DNA of 64,000 nt from Lepidodermella squamata. Its lineage: Eukaryota; Gastrotricha. A program made the translations under genes and the position numbers. This document shows, in pieces, positions 19,981 through 30,550 of the stretch; position 1 is the stretch's first letter, and every line of letters starts with the position of its first letter. Under the pieces are notes generated by a model. That model was not told the origin of the DNA. It was given only the letters and a program-made list of their open reading frames with translations, and did no database searches. The stretch spans positions 5,394,001 through 5,458,000 of the forward strand of contig JBLDXI010000024.1 of NCBI GenBank assembly GCA_047495785.1, written 5' to 3'.

Positions 19981-20053
19981 CGCCCGATGTGGGGCTCGAA
20001 CCCACGACCCTGGGATTAAGAGTCCCATGCTCTACCGACTGAGCTAACCGGGC
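19981..20053 (-). tRNA. tRNA-Lys (CTT), cluster 1
   Basis: Acceptor GCCCGGT/ATCGGGC with one G-U pair, anticodon loop CTCTTAA, T-arm GGGTTCGAGCCCC. Confidence 0.94.
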
Positions 20054-20132
20054 TGAGGCGCTATCAATTGCCTAAGCCGACAATTATGAAGCAGTTGACT
20101 TCTGGCGAATGTTGACTGCCATCAAAAATACT

Positions 20133-20205
20133 CGAGGCTGCCAGGAGTCGAACCTGGAATCTTCTGATCCGTAGTCAGACGCGTTGTCCATTGCGCCACA
20201 ACCCC
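20133..20205 (-). tRNA. tRNA-Arg (ACG), cluster 1
   Basis: Anticodon loop CTACGGA, T-arm CCAGGTTCGACTCCTGG intact. The acceptor GGGGTTG/CAGCCTC includes two G-U pairs. Confidence 0.9.
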
Positions 20206-20272
20206 ATTCGGTCGAAAGAAGGCTTGCAAGCGCTAATTAGCAGGCAGGAATGGGACTGAAGTGAAAAATGCA

Positions 20273-20356
20273 TGTCAGAAGTGGGATTCGAACCCACGCC
20301 AGTAGAAACTGACTGCGACCTGAACGCAGCGCCTTGGACCGCTCGGCCATCCTGAC
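20273..20356 (-). tRNA. tRNA-Leu (CAG)
   Basis: 84 nt with a long variable arm. Acceptor GTCAGGA/TTCTGAC, anticodon loop TTCAGGT, T-arm GGGTTCGAATCCC. No counterpart in cluster 2. Confidence 0.92.
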
Positions 20357-20522
20357 GGGATGGTGGAATAGATTGATATCCCGCAGACGGCATTTTGCAA
20401 AGCTAAGATATCGCAGAGCAAGTACAGCAAACAGCAAAGTCGTATAACTGTTGCCAATATAAAACTAGCCAGCTACGCCGATCGGGGTGTATTGTTATTG
20501 AAACTGCTGAATGAGCACTCAA

Positions 20523-20604
20523 GTCGCTATGCCCGAGTGGTTAAGGGGTCTGACTAGAAATCAGATGCGGTCTCCGCGCGTAGGTTCAAATCCTACTGGC
20601 GACG
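20523..20604 (+). tRNA. tRNA-Ser (AGA)
   Basis: 82 nt with a long variable arm. Acceptor GTCGCTA/TGGCGAC, anticodon loop CTAGAAA, T-arm AGGTTCAAATCCT. Confidence 0.93.
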
Positions 20605-20679
20605 ACAGTTATTTTTGCATTATAACGACTGAAACTCAGTTCTGCAGTTAGCCTCCAGAACAGTCCTCGCTTTCATCAG

Positions 20680-20751
20680 GCGTCAGTGGTGTAACGGTCA
20701 GCATGGTTGCCTTCCAAGCAGCCGATCCGGGTTCGACTCCCGGCTGACGCA
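20680..20751 (+). tRNA. tRNA-Gly (TCC)
   Basis: Acceptor GCGTCAG/CTGACGC, anticodon loop CTTCCAA, T-arm CGGGTTCGACTCCCG. Confidence 0.93.
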
Positions 20752-20840
20752 CACGTTTTTAGCTCACACGTTTGAAAGCAGCAAACGCATTGCTAGTGAC
20801 GAGATTATAAAGCTGTCCTTCCCAAAACCAGCGTTCGAGA

Positions 20841-20912
20841 GGTCCCATGGTGTAGCGGTTAGCACTCTGGACTCTGAATCCAGCGACTCGAGTTCGATTC
20901 TCGATGGGACCT
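20841..20912 (+). tRNA. tRNA-Gln (CTG)
   Basis: Acceptor GGTCCCA/TGGGACC, anticodon loop CTCTGAA, T-arm CGAGTTCGATTCTCG. Confidence 0.93.
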
Positions 20913-21010
20913 TGATAAGTTTTTTCAAACAAAATTAGCTGGAACTCAACTGCTGGAAACTTGCGATCATAATATTTGTTACCATTCAAACCTTTTCTTT
21001 CACTAGCCTA

Positions 21011-21082
21011 GGGGGCATAGCTCAGTGGTAGAGCGTCTCATTCGCATTGTGAAGGTCTCGGGTTCAATCCCCGATGCCTCCA
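21011..21082 (+). tRNA. tRNA-Ala (CGC)
   Basis: Acceptor GGGGGCA/TGCCTCC includes the G3-U70 pair, the alanine identity element. Anticodon loop TTCGCAT. The anticodon stem TCTCA/TGTGA has one U-U mismatch, so function is likely but not certain. Confidence 0.82.
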
Positions 21083-21130
21083 GTTGGCACTTTTTTCGCG
21101 TGAACGTGTTTGAGAAGTAGCAGCCATAAT

Positions 21131-21196
21131 ACTGATGGGGTTCGAACCCATGCCAACTTTCGAGGACCAGACCTTAGACCGATCGGCCATCCTGAC
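21131..21196 (-). pseudogene. Truncated tRNA-Leu-like pseudogene
   Basis: Starts like tRNA-Leu (GTCAGGATGGCCGA, GGTCTAAGG) and keeps a T-arm (GGGTTCGAACCCC). The anticodon arm is mostly deleted and the 3' acceptor strand does not pair. Confidence 0.75.
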
Positions 21197-21651
21197 TTTC
21201 AGTGGGTAATAATATATTGTATGCTTTAGTCGGTTTAATTATATGTTATAATTATAGTGGAATCTTATCGTACTGTCTTAGTTAAAAACCGTGACATTTA
21301 TAATTTCCTTTCGAATGCTCGAAGTTTAGGGGTTCACGGAGAAACTTTCAAAAGGAGGGTCCCAAAAGTGGAATATCCCTACCCTGACATATTTCAGGCT
21401 GACATTGGTTTCGGGTTTCGGGAAGTACGGTAATTTTTTTGACTTTGAGGCGGAGGTCTCTACTAGCTGCAGCTCCCAGGAAAGCAAGAAAGAGTTTAGG
21501 CCAAGTGAATATGGCAGTTGAGTATGGTTTATTATCGCTTAGATATTTATTCTAAGATATAAGTATCCGGCAAATCAGCAAATTGACAGCAAGCCATTGG
21601 CTGCTTTATCGCGTGATTTCTCAAAAGCAGTGGTTAACATTGTTCATCAGT
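21197..21651. other. Intergenic stretch after tRNA cluster 1
   Basis: No gene seen. A minus-strand AATAAA at 21546-21551 probably serves the PLAC8-family gene at 21652. Confidence 0.4.
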
Positions 21652-22034
21652 TTAGTGGCGTTCCATCGGCGAAACGCCAGCGTCCAATTCATTGGCAATT
21701 TGCAGCATAGAGCAGCAAGGGCAGCACCAAACGGCGCAAAAATCACCCATGGCCGAACCGTCGATGTGCTTCTCACTGCGCACCTTTGTTCTCAGCATAT
21801 TGTGCGTGATGCACTGTACGATCGGGCAGAAAACCGACAGGCCACACAGCACGCAGGAGCCGCCCATTTTAGCCCATGAGCTTGAAAATTAGTCGCGATC
21901 ATGCTCTGATTTCAACTCTTTTGTATAAAGAAAAAAACTTACTTGCCATAGGCAATGCAAGGGAAGCAGGACACGCACAGACAGTTCAGTGGGTGAGCGC
22001 AGCAATTGAAGAGACCATGAGACCAGCCGCCCAT
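21652..22034 (-). CDS. PLAC8-family cysteine-rich protein (106 aa, copy 1)
   Basis: Exons 21943-22034 and 21652-21880, one 62-bp intron, 321 nt, 106 aa. It starts MGGWSHGLFNCCAHPLNC and continues CFPCIAYG, then the second Cys block GDFCAVWCCPCCSMLQIANEL. The CCxxxxxC...FPC and CCPCC..xQxxxE/D pattern is the PLAC8 (Cys-rich, cornifelin/FCR) fold. The two short hydrophobic Cys-rich stretches suggest membrane association. Family members include placenta-specific 8, cornifelin and plant cadmium-resistance/fw2.2-like proteins; molecular roles are mixed. The gene at 23079-23741 encodes a protein of the same length on the opposite strand. Confidence 0.85.
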
Positions 22035-23078
22035 TTTTCTTTGTTGTATTTCCTGAGAAAATTAAGCCTCGCTATAAATGAGAAAACAGCCGATTGTTGC
22101 GGCGTTATTATTATTTCCACTGAGATATATAGTTTCTTATCACACAACGGCTAGCTATATCGCAAATTGCAAAGGGGTGTGGGCGGGTATGTCCACAACC
22201 TCTTTACTTTTCTTTCTTGCAGGGCTGGTCGGTGACAAAGCGGCAAGGGGTCGCTGTGTCGAATCTGCGTTATCTTTCTTTACTTATCTTTCTTCTCTTT
22301 CGTCCAGCTTGTGCCCTACATCAGCAAAAATAGTTTCTTATCTTAAACTAACGCTGGTGTGCGCAAAAACAATTTACTGCGTGGTTAAACATTGGGGAAT
22401 GTGTGAGTGCTTACTCGTCCATAGATCGACACGCTAAGAACTACGAAAAAGTGGTGAATGTCTACAGATGGTGATTTCGCGGGTTGGGCGGCATAGCGAC
22501 TCGCGTAGGATAGAAACAAATGGCACAAATCTTTTGATGCACAGTTCAGTGATCAGGCACGCGACCGATGTTTGCAAAGACGCTAATAGTCAGTTTTACA
22601 CCATTTTTTCTATTCCAGGCGAGTACCGCACATCCCGCAATGTAAGCCCAAGCGAGATTTTGAAAAATCTGAAAAATTTCCAGCTAACGCTCATTGATGA
22701 GTTTGTATAAGTCGCCAGAAAATTATTGTTCTAGCAATAACCTATGTGCAGCAACTAGTAAAACCTTGGTAATCACACGTTTGTGCTGCATTTTTATTAG
22801 CATGCCAGCAGGTACAATTCTCAGACGTTCTGTCGGTCCATTTCGTACTCTACTCATATCTTAGTGTTTGCTTTCTTTCTGTAATTGGGTAAATGTATTT
22901 GAACGAAACCAGCTAATAAGCAATAATTGGCCAATCTTATTATTGCGTCTTTAGAAGATTTTCGAGTCGCATTACGACTGGCAACAAGAATGACATGGAA
23001 CAAAACAAGGATTACAATATGAAGCCTAATATGAGTGAATGCAGCAGTATTTTGTGTTACTGATAATTTACTCAAAGC
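22035..23078. other. Intergenic stretch between the two PLAC8 genes
   Basis: About 1 kb between divergent starts; it should contain both promoters. No other gene or repeat recognised. Confidence 0.4.
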
Positions 23079-23741
23079 ATGCCAGCCTGGACCCATAGTA
23101 AGATCGAATTGAGTTTTTGGCTTAATACAAAATCTAATCGACACAGGTCTCCTCGACTGCTGCTCCCATCCAAAAAACTGCTGTTGCGTTATTTTCTGCC
23201 CATGCTTCGCATTTGGAAAGTAAGGATCTTAACCATTGATTTCCCTCAAGACATCGTTAGCGACGTTGAATAAGTAACTCGGATTTAGACTTGCTTACTT
23301 CCATTTCAAGTTGATAGGTGACAGGTAAAAAAGTCTTTTGTTTTTGCCTCTTCATTCACGTTAAAAAGCCGCCTTTTTACTTGTCACCCGCGCCCTTCAA
23401 CCGGATATAAAAAGCCTAAATCCGAGTTATTCAACGTCGCTAACGACATCATTTTTTGTTCAGCGCTTGGGCGAAAATGGGTAGCTCCTGCATTGCTTGT
23501 GGATTGCTATCTCTATTCCCTGCCGCGCAGTGCATTTCTCACTTTATGTTACGATCGAAAGTTAGAACAGAGCATGATATTCAAGGATCTGCAGTTGGTG
23601 ATTGTTGCGCTGTCTGGTTCTGCCCTTGTTGCTCATTAATCCAAGTAGCAAATGTAAGACTTTTTTACTACTGTGTTATCATGCTTCAGTTTAATGTCTC
23701 AGGAAGTTGACGCCTGTATGGATGTCATGGAACGCCGCTAA
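23079..23741 (+). CDS. PLAC8-family cysteine-rich protein (106 aa, copy 2)
   Basis: Exons 23079-23097, 23147-23219, 23464-23653 and 23703-23741; 321 nt, 106 aa, the same length as copy 1. It reads MPAWTHSLLDCCSHPKNC...CPCFAFGNAWAKMGSSC...GDCCAVWFCPCCSLIQVANEVDACMDVMERR. The intron after the FAFG codons is at the same place and phase as the only intron of copy 1; the other two are extra. This shared intron is enlarged by a 191-bp foldback element. The PLAC8 Cys blocks are fully conserved, so it looks functional. Confidence 0.85.
23255..23445. mobile_element. Foldback/MITE-like element inside a PLAC8 intron
   Basis: 191 bp with terminal inverted repeats of about 30 bp (CGTTAGCGACGTTGAATA...AACTCGGATTTAG, the left copy having three extra bases) and a second inner inverted repeat (GTGACAGGTAAAAAAG against GTGACAAGTAAAAAG). 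Flanked by the 4-bp direct repeat ACAT (23251-23254 and 23446-23449). It ends 18 bp before the acceptor of exon 3. No coding capacity. The superfamily is not identified. Confidence 0.75.
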
Positions 23742-24484
23742 CCTCCAACCACCAACCAGATTTGCTCACTTCTTCTTTCAATCTTTCTTCTTCACTTTAT
23801 ATGACCCGACGAGTCATGAATAATACCAAGTTAATTTTCAGTATGATGCCTCAAGTGAATATAAATCATATCGGAGGTCTAATAAAAAGCAGTCAGGTCT
23901 CCAAATTTGATCAACGTGGTTATCAGTTCAACAGCTCAAGGTTATCAGTTCAATTGTCATCGACATTCGACAATCGGAACCAGCAGAAGGCTCAGAGATA
24001 AGTCCAAGTTCCATCGTGAAGGCGGACGAGAGGGTGAGATTGATTCGAGTTCAGTAAAGATTCCAAGGTCCAAGGTCCAAACTTCTAACTCCTGACACGC
24101 TGAATCTCATGCAATCATAACTTGAGTAAAAAATTTAAAAATTATATATGATCTTACTGGAAATTTTAATTTTTTATTAAATATTAATTATACTTTTTTT
24201 ACGAAATAAACCTTGACGTGCCATATTGAGCGGGAGTTATTTTAATCGCGTCAGTTGATGCTGTTTGTCCCACTTTTGATCTTGGTGTTTGATGTGGATG
24301 AAGTAGAGTGGAAGTTATAGGAGTTTGGAGACATAAACGGAGCGCGGAGCGTCATGGCAGAGCTTCGTTATCACTGATACTGATAGCTGCAATTCTGCTG
24401 CGGTTGGTAAATCGTATGCTTAATCTTTCTCGCTGCCCTATTTTATGTGATCTGGGAAAGTAGCCAAGATTTTCTCGCTTCGCC
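23742..24484. other. 3' flank of PLAC8 copy 2
   Basis: AATAAA occurs at 23881-23886 and 24205-24210. Otherwise AT-rich DNA without a gene. Confidence 0.4.
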
Positions 24485-24496
24485 TTATTTCAGAAG

Positions 24497-24765
24497 GCGA
24501 TCGGGGAACACAGTGGCGCAGTGGATCGAGCGCCCCCTCATCATCATGAAGGTCGTGCGTTCGATTCCAGCTGCCCACAGAGCAACACCAAAAAGTGTTG
24601 CGGCCTTGAGCAAGTCGCTTCGCGGACCTGGACATGCAAAGCCTGTGTGTGCGCATGATTCCCTGTGTGTCTGTGTTAGGCAGTAAAATGCCCACTCCTT
24701 CAAAACGGGAAACCGTTAGAGACGTTTAGTCGTAAGGAGTATAATTAAAGCCATTATTATTATTA
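24497..24765 (+). mobile_element. tRNA-derived SINE
   Basis: The 5' part has a Pol III box A (TGGCGCAGTGG, 24514-24524) and box B (GTTCGATTCC, 24559-24568) with tRNA spacing. A tRNA-unrelated body follows, then an (ATT)n tail. It is flanked by the 12-bp direct repeat TTATTTCAGAAG (24485-24496 and 24766-24777). The body contains CCTTGAGCAAGTCGCTT, which resembles the 3' part of L2/CORE-type SINEs; that similarity is from memory and tentative. Confidence 0.88.
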
Positions 24766-24777
24766 TTATTTCAGAAG

Positions 24778-25286
24778 AAGGCATGGAAACAAATGCCTCG
24801 CATGGTTTGGTTGGTTTGATGTGGAATAGCTCGTGCCTAACAATCTAGCGACTGGCGGCTCGATCTGTTATTCTTTTTCCCTGATTTGAGCCACATGACC
24901 CATATAAAACATCAACGCCGCGTACTTAAAGCTTATCGATCGTTCTCTCGCTTAAACTGAATTTCCTTGAAAATAATAGCTGGTATCATTTTGACCGTTT
25001 TCAATTGGTGGTCATTCTTTTTAGTGTTTGCATTTTGTCACGTGTAACACATCTGCACTTGAATGCTCTACGTTGAAAAATATAGTTGGCTGTGAGAAGA
25101 TTGATTGTTATCAAGCGCCGAAGAGGTGTTACAACTGAAATGGGTGCGATGCGCAATCGATGGCGATCTTTCACACACACCCACACCTGACTATCATTGA
25201 TACTTTCTTTCTGCATTCTAGGAATTTTAGAGAGAGTGATATTTAGACACATTTCCATATTCTGGTTGCGGCCGTTCAAGTAGTCA
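24778..25286. other. Intergenic stretch upstream of ELAPOR
   Basis: About 500 bp without a gene; presumably promoter and 5' UTR of the ELAPOR gene. Confidence 0.4.
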
Positions 25287-25289
25287 TTG

Positions 25290-28200
25290 ATGATGATGAT
25301 CGGCCTTCTTGCACCATGTACGGCTGCCTTCCTGCTAACAATTGCCGGTGTCAATAATGCGTTGCGGCCGTGCGTGGTGACAGAGACACGGTACGCGTTG
25401 ACGGAGTGCGACTCGGGGCGCGGGCGGTGGCGCGTGCGCGTGCCAACGGACGCAACCGCGTGCGAAGTGGCTCCGGGTGACGCAGCGCCTCCGAAGCGGA
25501 CTTCGTGCGACGCGGCGTGCGCGCCCGGCCAGTTCTACGACATCGCGGGCGACCTGCAATGCCACGACTGCGAGCCGGGCGCGTACTCGCTGGGCGCCGC
25601 CGAGGAGTTCACGGCGTGGTCGGAGGTGCCGAAGGCGTTCAACATCGACGTGGCGCTGCCCTCGTCCGCCGACCTCGACTCGAACCTGTACGACACGCTG
25701 AACGAGACGGAGGCGCAGCGGCAGTGCGCGTTCAAGCCGGCGACGCGGCAGCCGGCGGCGCTGGAACTGCGCGCCTCGCGCTGCGTCGTCATCGTGTCGT
25801 ACGCGGCGAGCCTGGTGCGCGACGGGCGGTTCACGCTCGCGTACCGCCTCGTCGACGCGCGCAACAACTTCGCATCGTTGCAGATCGAGAACTCGGCGTG
25901 CCAGAAGACGCGCGACCGCGAACGCTCGTTCCGCCTCGAGGCGACGAAGGCCGGCGAGTGGCGCCAGCTCTCCGTTCCGCTCACTACAGGTACGACAGTT
26001 GAATACTTTTACAAATCTTACGGCAGATCACATAATCAATTTCAAAGTTGATCGCGTGTTCTTAAATTACGGCCAATTTTTCGAATTTTCAACTCAGCGT
26101 TGAAATTCTAGGCGAGAACGACCTTGATAATAGTTAATAAGTTAGCTGAATACCGTGTTCATGATCAGCAATTCGAGATTTTCGAAAATGTGAGGATAGT
26201 TCATTGTGATGTGAGTCTGAAGTAGTTCATACCGGTCCTCCGTGGAACAAACCGCCTAGCTATGAATCGGAAATTCTTGGCTGCCCGTCGTACTGTTGCT
26301 CAACTTGAACCCGAGTAGTTTTGAATCCGATTTATTTTTGTGATTTTCTAGGCACGAGTGTGATATCGCTGTGGCTGGAGCGCGGGCCGGTGGCGTCGTC
26401 GGACGTGGTCGCATCGCCGCTGATTGTGAAGAACGTGACGGTGAGCGGCGTGGCGTACGCGTCGCAGTGCCGCCGCTGCCCGCCCGGTTCGTACGCCCCG
26501 ACGCCGAAAACGCCGCGCTGTCTGCCGTGTCCGCCCAACACGTACGCCGTTGCTGAAGGTAAGAGCCGCTGCTGTTGCTACGAAGCCCTTACTCATGATG
26601 AAAATCGGTCGATTAAATCGGGATTAAATTGGTGGTTGAGTTGAATTCAATCGGCATGAAATGCAAATTTTCTGTTGAATTTTTTCCAACTTTTTGGATT
26701 TTTTTTTCGAAGAAACTTGAATTTAGGTAGGACTGAAACAAGAGTGAACAATTGTTAACAAGTTGCTGTGTATCTCCTTACTTGAATTGAATTTATTTCT
26801 TTTTTTGTGTCTGTTTGAAGGATCGACCAAGTGCGTGAAGTGTGGCGATGACGAGTACGCGGATGCGGGCGCGGCGGTGTGCGTGAAGCGGCCGGCGTGC
26901 ACGCCCGCGGACTACTACGCGTCGACGGGCGGCGTGTGCGACCAGTACGGCGAGACGACGCTGGCGTACGCGTGGTTCGAGCCGAAGCGCTGCTCGGAGA
27001 CTGCGAGCGGCGCCGTGCAGTTGCCGCCGCCGCAGAAGCGCAAGTGCCCGCACTGCAACCCGGGCATGTTCTACAACTCCACGACTAGTGGTACGGCGTC
27101 GTCGTCGAAGCAGTGCGTCTTCTGCCCGCCGAACACGTACAACGACGGCTCAGAGGTGGTGTGCAAGCCGTGCGTAGCAGCAGCCGCAGGAAATGGCCAG
27201 CAGCAGCAGCAGGCGTACCGCGTGTCGGGCGTGTTTTGGCGGCTGTGGCGCCAACCGATGCCGGCCGACGTGGTCGGCAACACGTGCGACGGCGGCGACG
27301 ACGCGTGCGACGGGCCGCGCGGCTGGCTGCCCGCCGACGACCACATGGCGACGATCCGCCGCCACGCCGCCACCGCCTATTCGGTAAGCTCAGCGGCTTT
27401 AACTATTTCTAGTGAGAACTAATCGAACAACAACAAATTGATTTGATTTGACATTGTGACTCTGGTTTAACGGATTTGATTCACGTTCTCTGAGCTCGAG
27501 TGTTCATAATTTTTGGCTTGCACTCAAAACTTGCACTTGTTCGGATGAAAATTAGCTTCCTGAATGAATACTTTGAATGCTTTCGTAATATTCCACCGTT
27601 TGTGTTCTCTATATGATGTAGGTGCTGTCATTCCGCGTCGACCGGGTGACGCGGCGGCCGGTGAAGCTGTCGCTCAACTTCGAAACCGAGTGCGACGACG
27701 CGTGCATTTTCCTAGTCGCAACCACGGTAAGTCGAGTCGTGAATTATCATGATGTCCTAATAATGTTTTTTATTTGTATACACTGAAACAGCCGAACAGC
27801 GAAGTGTCGGAAGGCGACGACTTTGAGCTCATCCACAAGTCGGTGGGCAAGCAGGCGCGGCAGTGGCGCGTCTTCGACGTGACGTCGGCGCCGCCGTTCA
27901 CGTTGCACGTCATGTTCCGGAAACTGACGGCGGCGCGCTTCAACGAGCTGCTCGCGAAGAAGCTGGCGGCGAACGAACTCGCGCTGCCGCACGGCGACTT
28001 CGACTCGAACGTCGCGCGCCTCTACGCCTTCAACTTGACGAACGTCGAGCCGGGCGGCATGGCCGAGTGCTACGACTGCGCCAGTCTCCTAGCTACCCAG
28101 CAGCAGCGGGTGCCTGTTTTCTGCACGACGTGCCAGCCCGGCTGGGTGCGGGGTGCCAACGCGACTGCGGCATGCTCGCCCTGCCCACGAGACCACATCA

Positions 28201-30550
28201 CGCCGCTTGTGCTCAGCAGCAGCAGCAGCACTGGTTCGGAGGCGACGGCCGAGCATTCGGACACGTGCGTCGCGTGTCCGGCGCACATGCGGGCGGCGCG
28301 CAGTGGCGTGGCGTGCTACTCGGACTGCCGGTTCAACAACTCGGCGCTGCACCTGCGCTACGACCTCAGTTCGTTAGGGCTCGGCCGCGCCGCGTCGCTG
28401 CCCATGTTCCTGCCCTCCGGCATCAAGTTCGTGCACACGTTCAACGTCAGCCTGTGCGGCGATGCGGTGCCGCCGGCGTGCCAGCGCGGCCGTGCGCCCA
28501 GCCTCATCGACTCGGTGCTCAACACCGCCAACTCTGCGGCTGCTGCTTCTGCTGCTTCGGCTGAACTGGGCTATGGCGCGTCGCGGGTGTGCGCCGCCAC
28601 CCTGCTGCAGCCGCGCAACGACGTCTACTCGTCGAAAATGTAAGCAAGCACACTTCAACAAATAATAGATCTATGGAATTTCATTAAGAAATTGATTTTT
28701 CGAATTATTCACCAAAAGTTTGATCATTTGAGAATTCAACTTTGGAATTCAGTTGCTGAATTCAGTTGTAAGCCAGAACATCACCACTTCGTCGATCAAA
28801 AATACCAATTTGAAAATGACGCAAAGTTCTGCTTGGTTTCAGTTGCAATTTTTAAGTAGTTTTTCACCCAGAAGAAACTAAGGAACCTTTGCCTAGTTTT
28901 TAAAACTAGGCTCCGCTAGACTGGCTATTTCGTCCGTGTGAAAAAGTTCCATAATTGTTAACGACACTTTTAGATACGGCATTTTCCCCTGAATACGAGA
29001 ATTTGTCAAAAATTACACCAATTTAAAAACTTGTTATCTATGAGTGCATAATGTGTTTTATTTTCTCTCGCATGCAGTGTTGGCTCTCGCCTCGTGTCGA
29101 TAGCGTTCGGCGACGTGGCTGAGGCGGTGCGAGCGACGAACCTAACCGGAGGAAGCAACGGCTTGCCGGCGGTGTTCAACGTGTCGCAGCTGCCGGCGCC
29201 GGCCTACGCCAACCTGCCCGACGTCGTGTTCGTGTTCGCGAGCGACGAGCGCACCGAAGCGTGTCCGAACGGCGCCATCACCGCTGTCGTCCTACGATGT
29301 GGCGGCACTGGCACTGGCAGTGGCAGTGGCAGTGGCACTCTTCACCTGCCGTCCGGCTGCCCGTCCGGCTCGTGCGACAACTGCCACTACATGGTGGGCT
29401 GGGTGGCGCCGGGCGCGTGTCCGCTCTGCAACGACACGGACCTCGACTTTGACCTCGTCAACGGCGACTGTTCCTTCGGCACGCAGACCGTCTACAGGGT
29501 AAGCAAGCAACAAATGATACGCGCGCAGATTGCAGAGTAGCAATAAGTGACTCTTGAGTAAGGTATTGTAAGGAGTCAAGTACAGTCGAAAGAATTAACT
29601 TCAACGCCGCTGTCGAGTCGAAATTTCGATAGTTAATGCGGAAAATTCATCCCTTCATAATAAGATTTTCAAAGCTTGCGGAACTTGACAACATGGGAGA
29701 AACGGCGAGCTCAGTGAATGTATTCCAAATCGGAAAAACTTGAAAACAGAGCGTAAATCGTATATTATGGTTTAATTTAGAAAAAAGTTGACATTTTTAT
29801 TCGAAATTGTTTTTAATGTGAGCTAATGTTTTGTATGAATTAATTTGTTTGTGTTCGTGCGTAGTACCCGCGGCCTCACTGCGTGCTGCTGAGCAACCGC
29901 GAGCGGCAAGCCGTGCGGTCGCAGTCGTGCGCCGCGCTGCCGCTGTGGGCGCAACTCTCCATCGCGGGCGTCGTCGCGCTCCTCGTCATCCTGCTCATCG
30001 TGCTGCTGTACACGTGCAAGCGTACGAAGAAGCTCGAGTACCGCTACATGAAACTCGTCCAGTCGACGGGCGGCGACGGCGGCGACGACGACGACGATGG
30101 CGACGGCGGTGGGCAACTGCCGCAGGCCGAGTCGTGCGCCGTCGAGGTGGACGCGCCCGACGATGGCGACGGCGATGAACGCGAGCACTTCAACAGCAGT
30201 CGCAACAACAAGCAGCATGTGAAGCAACAAGCCAAACGATCGTCGGCTGCGGCTTCTTCGAAAATGAAAAAGTTTCGAACTCTTGACAGCGGGTCGTCGT
30301 CGGGCGGTTCGGGCCGGTTGAACAACGCCTTTTTCGAGGTATTATTACTTGTTGATGATGACAAACCGGTTGCAGCTGCATGTGATAGTGGTAGTGATCA
30401 AGCCATAGCTTGATTGAAGCCAACATGATGTGATAAAACATATTATTTTTAATACTCTAATTTTGTGTTTGTGCGATATTATTAATTGTAAAGGCATCGG
30501 ATGCTGATAACATGGAGTCACTGATGACCGCCCGGCCATCAGTGCTCTAG
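25290..30550 (+). CDS. ELAPOR1/2: ELAPOR family transmembrane protein (endosome/lysosome-associated apoptosis and autophagy regulator)
   Basis: Exons 25290-25989, 26352-26558, 26821-27383, 27622-27726, 27792-28639, 29078-29498, 29865-30338 and 30494-30550; 3375 nt, 1124 aa. A signal peptide is followed by the family start (ALTECDSGRGRWRVRVP; the vertebrate form reads FTECDSxGSRWRVAVP). Then come repeated Cys-rich CxxCxPGxY/F modules of the growth-factor-receptor/ephrin type, an MRH-like (mannose 6-phosphate receptor homology) region, and one transmembrane helix (LSIAGVVALLVILLIVLLYTC). The cytoplasmic tail contains acidic and Ser/Lys-rich stretches and ends RPSVL. Vertebrate ELAPOR1 is a type I protein of Golgi and endolysosomes linked to autophagy and secretory granule maturation. 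The protein here is about 110 residues longer, partly from low-complexity insertions. The start is the first of three consecutive ATG codons. Confidence 0.88.

Noticed and set aside
24438-24703. Open frames over 24.4-24.7 kb
   Set aside because: They lie on the SINE and are explained by its tRNA-like sequence.
25335-29579. Many long alternative frames across the ELAPOR exons
   Set aside because: High GC content leaves few stops in all frames; only the frame with CxxC modules and consistent splicing is supported.
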